Assembly: GCA_010093485.1 (NCBI GenBank)
Contig: MU001493.1
Span: 2,406,937 to 2,470,936 of the forward strand
Source of the DNA: Karstenula rhodostoma CBS 690.94
Lineage: Eukaryota > Ascomycota > Dothideomycetes > Pleosporales > Didymosphaeriaceae
Direction of reading: 5' to 3'
DNA: 64,000 nt
The stretch's first letter is position 1. Every line of letters begins with the position of its first letter. Position numbers and translations under genes: made by a program. Positions 55,480 through 64,000 of the stretch are shown in pieces. Under the pieces are notes generated by a model that was given only the letters and a program-made list of their open reading frames with translations, was not told the origin of the DNA and searched no databases.

Positions 55480-58460
55480 CTACGTCACACCCCCAACAAT
55501 CGCCCTACAATCCACAGCCCCCAGCTCCCCACGACCAGCAACACCATCCCCACCCTGGCCACCCCTCCCATCACCCGCCTCATCCACCCCCACCCCCACC
55601 TCCCCTCTCGTCCCGCCCTCCGGCCCATACCCCTTCTTCGCCAACCTAACCAAACTCTCACACAGCCTCTCCAACAACCACTCGCTCTCACTCAACCCAC
55701 TCATCAACGGACTATCCGGCCCAATCCAATCCCACTCAACGAGCCCTTCCTCATCCTCCTCGTCTTCGTCGCCGCGATACCCGGATTTGCTGCCCGTGAG
55801 GCGGATCAGCCGGACGAACGCGATCCATTCTTCGAAGGTGTAGCGTTTAGGCTTGGGAAGGTGCCTGGAGAGGTCAGTGTCAGTGTATGTAGAGGTTTCG
55901 ACTTTTCTGTATGGTGGGTGGGGGGATAGAATCACGCACATATCTGCGGCAACGCGCTTGATGCTGAGGGCGAGGTGGTGCGCCACAGCCCTGGGACGCG
56001 GGGACGTCCCGAGGGCTTCTTCCGCTTCTTCCGCTTCTTCCGCGAGGACAGGCAGCGTCGGTGGCGTATCGGTTTCGACGGGCGACTGCTCGGTTTGCGC
56101 TTCTGCGGCAGATACGTCCCTGGGCTGGGATGGGCTTTCGATCGGCTGGTCTGGATCGTCCAGCTCGAATCCCCGCTTTACCCTCTTCCTCGCTTTGCTG
56201 TCTGCTCTTCGCTTCTGCAGCCATTGCACTAGCCGTAGCAGGTACGGATGCTTGTCGAGGAAGGCGCGCCATATGCCGTGTTTTGGGAGGACGGTGAAGT
56301 CGGCGAGGTTGTCGCTCCAGCGGTGGAATTTGTAGACGACGGTGTCGCCGAGGTCCGAGACGAGGATGGTCATTGTGGGGACGGCTATGAGACTCCAGAT
56401 GACGAAGAAACAGCGGCCTGCGCTGGATTTGGGTGCTAGATCGCCTGTGGGGGTATGAGTATGAGGTCGATGTGTTCGCGTTTTGGGGAAACTTGCCGTA
56501 GCCGATGGTCAACAGGGAAATGTAGCAGAAGTAGAGGGCTTGGAAGTAGGTCATTCCCTGGGTGTTCTTCTCAGCCTAGGCAGGAGTTAGTGTATGCATG
56601 CAAATCACGGAATAGTGGCGTAGCCGATGAAGATATGACTGCTTTTGACTTACCTGCCAAAACACAACGGCACCAACACACCACAAAATCCCAAACGCAA
56701 ATGTCGAAAACAGTAGCGCCAGCCACTGTCTGTACTTCTTCGACTTCCGCTGAATGACCCGCATCGCGAGAAAGCGGTCCTTCTCTCCCTTCAGTAGAAT
56801 CAAGCGCTGCCTCTGTCTCCTCCCAGGTGTAAGCGCGCTCGACAGTGGTGCGAACGTAGCCCTCCCCACTGTATTTCCCATAGCAGTGCGCATCACCCTC
56901 GGTTCGGTAGGAGCACTAATCTTCAGGCGTTCTCTCCCTTTAAACGAACGTCTCCGAATAAGGTGACGCTCGGCGCGTTCACGCTGGCGGAGGTCGAAGG
57001 AGGTAGTAACGCTGCGATCAGCGGTCCTCTGGCGCATGCGATCGGTATGCTTCATGACGATGTTTTCCTCGCCCAGCTCGCGCATGAATTTGTATATCGA
57101 GCTCACGATCAAAGCCAACGTGATAATGCCGCCGACGGAGAAAGGGAACACGATGCCTCTCCCGAGATCGGTCGTAGGGTAGAAGTCCCCAAATCCGACC
57201 GTTAGGACAGTCACGTCGCAGAAGTACAGGGAATCGGCGTAATCCCAGCCTTGCCCGGCATCGTCCTCGATCTTCATGAACACTGCCGCGCCGCCCCCAA
57301 GCCAGATGAAGAACACCATTGTTTGTAGAATGAGCGTACGCTGGGAATCGGAAAGGGCGAAGTTGTCGGGGTAGTGGCCGAGGAAGAAGCCGAGCATGTT
57401 GACCATCAGGAGCATGGAGCAGAGGAAATAGAAAGAAGCTGCGGCGATGGCATACCAGAATCCTTGGCTATAATTTTGGTAGGGGCGGTTAGGCGGGTTG
57501 TAGATTTCCATGCTCACTGTTATCCCGATAAGAAAGCCGGTGGCGAGGTACCAGAGGATGATGGTTGCCGGCAATGCGATGATGTATCGGATCCGCTGGG
57601 TGAAGTTGAAGAGGAGGAAGATGTTGCCCAGGAAGCCGCAGATGAGGGAGGCCACATTGAAGTAGTAGCACCTGGTGCATGTTAGCATCCTCTTCATTGT
57701 GGATTCATTTTTCGGGGCCAGGCACATATGTGACCTGATCCATAGATGGGTACCACTTGGCCGGCAATATTGAGACTGTGGGCTAATATTGCTTGAGACA
57801 TACCATCTTGGGTCACTGAACGGCTTCCCTTCACGCTCTGCAACAAACTGACCGTCGATATACACGTCCATACGCCATGATGTGACAAGCGCGACAAGTG
57901 ACGAAATGTTGGCTAGCGGTCCGAGAGTAGCAGCGAGTAAAGGGATTCCAGTGGAAGCAAACCACCAGTCACTGCGATCGTATTAGCACATCGCAGGGCA
58001 TACGCGAAGAAGCACAGAGAAAACTCAACACCATAAGCAAACCGAGCTCGAACCAGAATTCAAGGAACGCCGCTATACTGTTCTCTTCAATACGAGATCC
58101 GACACAAAACTGCACACGACATCGTCGCCACCGTTACTGCAGCCTGGGGTAGTATGCTTGCATAAAGTCGCGTACATATATCAATCACACCCAAGGTCTT
58201 CCTTGTACTGAAGCTTAGGCATCCGATTCTCGTTCGAAAATAGAGGACTTGCATGCAGATTCAAACACGCACCTCTTCTCCCCTTGTTCATACTTCTTCC
58301 AGAACATCAGCCGGCTCCTCTTCTGCGCGAGCGGCTCTTGCACCTCATCTTCCGTCTTCTCGACCTGCTCATAACTGCGGCGGATCGTCTCGCCATCGGA
58401 TATTCGCGGATGCTCTGTTGCCGGAGAATTGGGCAGAGGGTTTAGAGATAAAGAGGTCAT
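55480..58460 (-). CDS. TOK1: TOK-type two-pore outward-rectifier potassium channel
   Basis: Plasma-membrane potassium channel with eight transmembrane segments and two pore loops. Exons: 58460-58273, 57971-57804, 57668-56654, 56575-56497, 56444-55940, 55864-55480; 779 aa. TM1 starts DWWFASTGIPLLAATLGPLA. Pore 1 is TVLTVGFGDFYPTTDLGRGI, pore 2 is SLLTIGYG-DLAPKSSAGRC. Between them lies a Lys/Arg-rich cytosolic loop of about 110 residues. Exons 4 and 5 are joined by a GC-AG intron (GCAAGT..CCACAG) that splits a Gly codon of the second selectivity filter. The last intron (55939-55865, 75 nt) is in frame and stop-free. The C-terminal domain is cytosolic and acidic. Confidence 0.93.
56445..56496 (-). 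other. GC-AG intron inside the second pore of the TOK channel gene
   Basis: Donor reads TACG/GCAAGT and acceptor CCACAG/GCGATC. No GT donor nearby keeps TIGYGDLAP intact; using GC restores the canonical filter exactly. GC-AG is the commonest non-canonical U2 intron class. Confidence 0.85.
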
Positions 58461-59279
58461 GGTCGGAACGTTAGGAACTGATGGGCTCTCGCTGTGTTAT
58501 CGGCGTCTTGGAGCCATAATCCGGTGGTGTGACCTCGAACGTTTTTAGTACGCAGTAGGCGGTGCTCGGAAGAGCACTTGAGTGCACAAAGCAGATGCAG
58601 GTAGCCCGTTGAGATAAATAACGATGGTCAGTAGAAGTTGAAGATAGATGCAAGTTCAAGTGCGGGTGCTGAGTAACGGCGCTAAAAGGGAATAAAGAAT
58701 AACTAGGAACGCGGAGGCGGATACCATGTGGAGATGGAAAAGCAGGGTTAGGGTCGAAATCATGGCCAAGGGAGTTGAATCTAGAAGAGCACATGCTGGA
58801 ATTGTAGGTTACCGCGTTCGTAGGTCATGCCTATCACGGGAGGAACGATTGGCGCTGGCACGTCACAAATTTGGCCGCAGATCGCTTCGCGACGGCGCGT
58901 CTTACCAAGCTTCCACAAGCTTTTGTATCCGATTGGACGCTAATACACATCGCTCATCAACAACTGGTAAGTATGGCCGATCACAAGGTAACAATATAGT
59001 TCGATTTCCAGCCTACATGGCTGGAAATGTGTACCTCTAGACATCCAGGGAGTATATACACCAACTACGCTGCGGCCGAATCGCGAACCTGTTCAAGCTA
59101 CTCGCAGCCATTCCTTCTGTTGCAGCAGACCGCACCCGTGTAGAGTATAAAGCAGCTTATGAAGCGCACGGCCGTCAGTCTTCATTGGAAAATGCCATCC
59201 CGAAAGACATGCAGTGGTCCATATTCAGGCGTGCCTGTTCTTCTTCCCTCCGTTCCAGCATCCCTCCTTGAAAGCGAGC
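58461..59279. other. Intergenic: TOK promoter and ETF-alpha 3' flank
   Basis: 819 bp without a supportable gene. Confidence 0.45.
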
Positions 59280-60438
59280 CTATTGGGACTTGAGCTTCTC
59301 AGTGAGTTCCGGGACCTTTTCGAACAAATCGCCAACCAGACCAACATCGGCTACCTGGAAAATAGGCGCATCGCCGTCCTTGTTGATAGCAGCAATGACC
59401 TTGCTGTCCTTCATACCAGCCAGATGCTGAATGGCACCTGAAATACCGGCGCAAAGGTAGAGCTTCGGCGCGACGTTCTTGCCCGTCTGTCCCACCTGCA
59501 GGCTGTTGTCGGCGAAGCCGCTGTCGACGGCAGCACGAGAGGCTCCAATGGCAGCGCCAAGTGCATCGGCCAGCGCGGGCATGAGGCGGTCGAATTCCTC
59601 CTTGGACTTGAGACCACGGCCGCCAGACACCACCTTCTCCGCCGAACCAAGATCAGGCCTGTCGGACTTGGCCAGGTCTTCGGAAATCCATTCAGAAGTG
59701 CTCTCGGCTTTGGGATCTACACCCTCTTCCACGGCAGCCGATCCGCCTTCAAGCTCGGGGGCAGGGAACGCTGTGCCACGGACTGTGATGACTTTCTGTT
59801 GGTCGGACGACTGTACGGTAAGGATGGCATTGCCTGCATAGATGGGGCGCACGAATGCTGCGACACATCAGTAGACGTCGTGGTTGAACGGTTACCCCCA
59901 CTTACTGTCTTCGCTTTCAATTGCGGTGATGTCTGAAATGGCCTGCACATCCAGAAGCGCAGCAACGCGAGGCAGTAGGTTCTTGCCGAACGCCGAGTGT
60001 CCGGCCAAGATGTGTGTGAAACCTCCCTTCTTGATGTTCTCGACGAGCAGCGGAGCATAGTTCTCGGGCAGACCCTGGCTCGATTATCAGCAACGGCGCA
60101 TATGGGACGACCACCGCTCGCACCTTCTCGTAGGCGCCGTTCTCGACGTATATGATCTTTTCAATGCCCTTGACCTTGGCCGCTTCGTCCGCCACCGACT
60201 TGACCCCACTTCCGGCGACAAAGGCCGTTATCGAGCCGCCGAGCTTGGTTCCGGCTGTGATGGCTGAGAGCGATGCAGGGTTGAGCTTTCCATCTCTTTG
60301 CTCGAGGACGGCCAGCGTCGATAGCAGGCGGGCGAGGGCAGAGTACTGTGGGACGGTGACGGGTTGCGACAGCCGGAGCTGGGTTCGCGCCTGGCGGAGG
60401 GCGGATTGGCGGGCGGCTGAGAACATGGCGGGCTTCAA
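59280..60438 (-). CDS. AIM45: Electron transfer flavoprotein subunit alpha, mitochondrial
   Basis: FAD-containing subunit of matrix ETF, which passes electrons from acyl-CoA dehydrogenases to ETF-ubiquinone oxidoreductase. Exons 60438-60124, 60074-59906, 59857-59280; 353 aa. A basic presequence ([20 protein letters not shown]) is followed by the N-terminal ETF fold ([66 protein letters not shown]). The FAD domain has [54 protein letters not shown] and [17 protein letters not shown]. Complete, normal length. Divergent from the SWIRM gene. Confidence 0.96.
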
Positions 60439-60872
60439 TTGCAGCAGCTATGCAACAAACGAAGGAATACGGCGTGCGTAGTGGTGTGGTGGACGCAGAC
60501 GCAGGAAAGACGCAAGATGCTGGCCAGCGTCGGAAGCTCAAGGCGAACACCTCGGCTGGATGCAGCGCTCGCAGTCGCGCCGACGTCTGCATGGGGCGAC
60601 GCGGCAAGCCAAGAGGGCTCACGTGACGCAGAGCGCATCTGTCCGCCGCTCGCTGGCTAAGCGCAAAAGTATCGCGTCGTCTCGCGACGGCCACCACCAA
60701 GAGCGCATCATCCCAACCAACCCCACACTCATTACCAAACCCCCCCGTCGCGCTCTTGATCGCCATCGCGTCCGGTGCGCAGCTTCCGCATCCCCCGTCA
60801 CGACGTGCGCCGCCTTTTGTTGCCACCCAACCGCCCCGACGTGCAGCGCAGACTGTTAGACTGGAAGAAGCT
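60439..60872. promoter_or_regulatory. Divergent promoter region ETF-alpha / SWIRM gene
   Basis: 434 bp between opposed start codons; no gene seen. Confidence 0.5.
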
Positions 60873-63273
60873 ATGGCCGACGACGCGACTACCACGCCCG
60901 CTGCGGCCCAGGACATCACAACTGAGGGTGCCGCACAGGCGCAATCCCACGCCCATGATGACCAAGGTGAGTCTTGGTGACACCGTACTCTGTTTGCACT
61001 CCTCCGCTGCCACCGTCCGCCGTCCTCCCTGAACGCCAGCCATGGACCTCGATGGCTTGGACGTGCCCACCGTCAACACCCCCCACGACAGCTTTGATAT
61101 CTACGGTGGAAAATCTTCACCTGGCAGTAGTCTCGGCCGGCTAAGCCCTTTTTACGTAGATACCTCGATGCTAGACGACTCGGCCATCAAGGAGACGTCG
61201 CGCGAACCCTCAACCACGACGCCCGCACCCGTCTCCGACAACCCCCTCGATGCCCCAGACGGGCCCAGACCCGAGGCTGAGGATGCAGACGGCCAGGACG
61301 ACGAAGAGATGGGCGGCGTCGAGGACGCAAAGAAGGAGAAGGACGGAGGAGCCGCAGATCCCGATGCGCAGGCCACCGCAGACTTGCAGGCCACGGCGCG
61401 CTCCCATCTCGTTGCTCAGACATATGCGACCATCATCCCCAGCTACGCGACGTGGTTCGACATGCGCTATATTGACCGTCGCGAGAGCAAGGCCCTGCCA
61501 GAGTTCTTCAATGGCCGCAATCGCAGCAAAACGCCTGCTGTGTATCGCGATTACCGCGACTTCATGATCAACACATACCGCTTGAACCCTGATGAGTACC
61601 TCACTGTCACAGCCTGCCGTCGCAACCTGGCAGGTGACGTGTGCGCCATCATGCGCGTGCATGCATTCCTGGAGCAGTGGGGATTGATCAACTACCAGGT
61701 AATGCGCATCCCAATGCTGCCATGAGCGTCTTCTAACCAGACTTAGGTTGATCCTCAAGAGCGACCCTCAAACATTGGCCCTCCAACCACAAGCCATTTC
61801 CGTCTCACTGTCGATACCCCGCGAGGATTGCAAGCATTCCAGCCTGCGCCAAACTCAAAGGTCACCGAGGGAAAGCCACATGCCGGAACCGAGCGAGCTG
61901 CCAGCCAGCAGCCGACTGCAAAGAGTGAGACCAAAACTCTAGTAGGCCGAAACATCTACGAGTCGAACGGAAAGGAAATTTCTGCCGAGCCCGACAAGGC
62001 AGCAAATGGCGAAGGCGCGGGCAATGGTGCTGGTGCCTCGGTTGACCTGCAAAAGCTCGAGAAGGAAACCCGGGAGCCTGCAAAGAAGGTCATATGCCAC
62101 TTCTGCGGAATCGACTGCAGCCGCCTTTACTACCACCACACCAAGACCTCAGATGTACCTGGCCGCCAAAACCGCGAAGAGCTTTGCCCGAGGTGTGTGG
62201 TCGACAAGCATTATTCCAGAGGCTTGAACTCAGAAGACTTTGTAAAGGTCGATCGAGGGGACTACCCGCCTACACCCGATGTTGAGGACAATTGGACCCA
62301 GGAGGAGCTACTGCTGTTGCTCGAAGGCCTGGAGATGTGCGACGATGACTGGAATGGCGTCGCTGATCATGTCATGACCAAGACACGCGAACAGTGCGTG
62401 ATGAAGTTCCTGCAGCTGGAGATTGATAGCAAGTACGCCGAACCAGAAGGTACGCAGTCAGAAGGAGGTGCGCCATCAACCAAGTTCCTCCGCGATTTGG
62501 AATATCTCAAGGAGGGCCGTCTGCCAATCTTTCACGGCGATAACCCTATCTTGAGCGTCGTCGGCTTCCTGGCAGGACTCGCACCGGCCAATGTATCAGA
62601 GGTCGCTGTGGCTGCCAACCGGAGTGTTGCACAGATGAAGAAAGATCTCAACGACAAGATCAACAACGTCCCGTCTGGTACAAGTGATAAGGGTAAGGAG
62701 AAGGCAGCAGAAGGTGAAGTCAAGAACGAAGACGCTATGGAAGTCGATACTGCACAGTCCGCTGGAGCAGAGCGGGGCATTGTCAGTGCCGACCCGCAGG
62801 AGAGCAACCCTCTTGCCACGCTTCCCTTTGCCCTCTCAGCTGCCCGCTCCGCAGCCCTTGCCTCGCACGAGGAACGCCACATCACACGCCTCGTTTCAGG
62901 TGCCGTCAACCTACAGTCGCAGAAACTGCAGCTTAAGATGCAGCACTTCAACGACTTCGAGAAGCTGCACGCGGCTGAGCGTCGCGATCTGCAGCGTCGC
63001 CGCCAGCAGCTTTTCATGGATCGGTTGACCTTCCAGCGACGGGTACGTGGTTTGGAGGAGGCCACCAAGAAGATTAGCAGCACCCTTGGTGGACCTGCTG
63101 GTCTGCCTGGATCTGTCAGCCCTGAAGATGCGGTCAAGGCGCTGACGGATGCTATTGCGCTGTTTGGTGTTGGCAAGGGCGAGGAGGGTGTTGGCGTGAA
63201 GAGGGACAGCGTGGATGGCAGCGTGCAACCCATTGCGGAGGGCGCCGAAGGATTTGGCAAGCACGAGCTATAG
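60873..63273 (+). CDS. SWIRM-ZZ-SANT chromatin-remodelling subunit (Swi3/Rsc8 family)
   Basis: Core scaffold subunit of SWI/SNF-type remodellers. Exons 60873-60966, 61040-61698, 61747-63273; 759 aa. Acidic N-terminus, then the SWIRM domain at about residues 150-250 ([58 protein letters not shown]). A ZZ-like zinc ribbon follows ([26 protein letters not shown]), then a SANT domain ([33 protein letters not shown]). The C-terminal part has the conserved helical segment [19 protein letters not shown] and a coiled coil ([20 protein letters not shown]). Whether it serves SWI/SNF, RSC or both is not decidable here. Confidence 0.95.
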
Positions 63274-63943
63274 GCCCGTGGAGATGTAGCATGTGAGGAG
63301 TTTCCGTGGCGTCGAGGGAGTGATTCTTCGATTTATGTCACGCTGTACTTGGTCATTGGCACGTTGTGGCGTCCCGGGCGTTTCTGGAAAGTTTGGTCTT
63401 GGCTTTGCGATATCAGATAGTCAGGCGGGCAAACCTTGGCCATTTGGAACCAAAGGATCTGCTGTGTAGTGTTTCGAACTATGATACAGTTTTTGCTTAT
63501 GTCGTTACTCTTCGGCCAGGGCCGCTTGCATGAGACATCGTCCACACGTGCTTGCATTTTCGGCACACTGCGTGGGAAAGCGGCAGCACGTCTGCTTGAA
63601 TGTATGCAGTCGGCTCTGGCGCGCTTCTTAGTTAATTGACGCTGTCTGAAAATGAATGGCGGTTCGTTCGTTCAGCTCAGCACAGCACCGCGAAGGTTCA
63701 CGCTCCAGTCGTGTTATTTTCGCAAGCTCGACGCGTTGTTGTGCCTTGGCAGGCGTTGATCGTTGAATGACGTAGGTGGGCCAGCCCTCACATGCTTTGC
63801 TTCGCTTCCAGGCCGAGCCCTGCTTTCCTTGTCATTCCTCCATCACACGATCTCCTGAACACCGGCAGCTGCATCTCTCCCATCCGACACTTTCGATCGC
63901 TCTTCCGAAGCTTCACACACACAACAAGAGCTTACCTACCAAC
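63274..63943. other. Intergenic between SWIRM gene and last gene
   Basis: 670 bp; no gene seen. The last 150 bp are C/T- then CA-rich (CACACACACAACAAGAGC), typical fungal 5' leader composition. Confidence 0.45.
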
Positions 63944-63994
63944 ATGTCGTACGCCGACGTCGCTGCGTCGGGCCCCAAGCAGAGCGCTGAAGAG
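63944..63994 (+). CDS. First coding exon of a gene that runs off the window
   Basis: ATG in good context (ACCAACATGTC) after a C/T-rich leader, 17 codons MSYADVAASGPKQSAEE, then a perfect GTACGT donor at 63995-64000, the last bases of the window. The short opening is reminiscent of small fungal mitochondrial outer-membrane proteins, but 17 residues are too few for a call. Confidence 0.6.
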
Positions 63995-64000
63995 GTACGT

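Overview
This window is nuclear DNA of a filamentous ascomycete fungus (Pezizomycotina; Dothideomycetes is my guess, not shown by the sequence). The evidence is dense protein-coding genes with short introns (about 45-110 bp, GT..AG, donors often GTAAGT/GTGAGT), several fungus-specific families (AreB/ASD-4-type GATA factor, TOK-type potassium channel, DUF3431 protein, Pbi2-like I9 inhibitor, GH115 glucuronidase), and nonsense changes of the CAA-to-TAA / CAG-to-TAG type, which is what repeat-induced point mutation (RIP) leaves.

Layout. 1-18 kb: GH115 alpha-glucuronidase (partial, minus), mitochondrial dehydrogenase kinase, a 70-residue I9 inhibitor, ribosome-biogenesis GTPase Bms1, a multi-KH RNA-binding protein, a mitochondrial rhodanese, an uncharacterised protein with a hydrophobic hairpin, and a C2H2 zinc-finger protein. 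19-24.2 kb is an accessory, decaying island. It holds a 438-bp MITE with 45-bp terminal inverted repeats flanked by TA, a zinc-finger/ankyrin pseudogene with three in-frame TAA codons, and a type-B carboxylesterase pseudogene with nonsense codons and G-run frameshifts. 25-34 kb returns to core genes: areB, SRP68, a Cya5-type PPR protein and a four-helix membrane protein. 35-43 kb is lineage-specific: a zinc-finger-like fragment, a DUF3431 protein, a membrane-anchored aspartic-protease homologue that lacks both catalytic aspartates, and two tandem paralogues with a putative beta-trefoil domain. 43.6-64 kb is again housekeeping: elongation factor 2, La protein, mitochondrial ribosomal protein uS4m/Nam9, a proline-rich membrane protein, LSm4, TOK potassium channel, ETF-alpha, a SWIRM-ZZ-SANT chromatin-remodelling subunit, and the first exon of one more gene.

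Functionally the core genes cluster around RNA and translation (Bms1, KH protein, SRP68, EF-2, La, Nam9, LSm4) and mitochondria (dehydrogenase kinase, rhodanese, PPR protein, Nam9, ETF-alpha). Fungal neighbours are not operons, but several pairs are divergent and share short promoters (GH115/kinase, SRP68/PPR, La/Nam9, ETF-alpha/SWIRM). No rRNA, CRISPR array or convincing tRNA was seen. All exon boundaries were placed by eye from reading frame, splice dinucleotides and family conservation.
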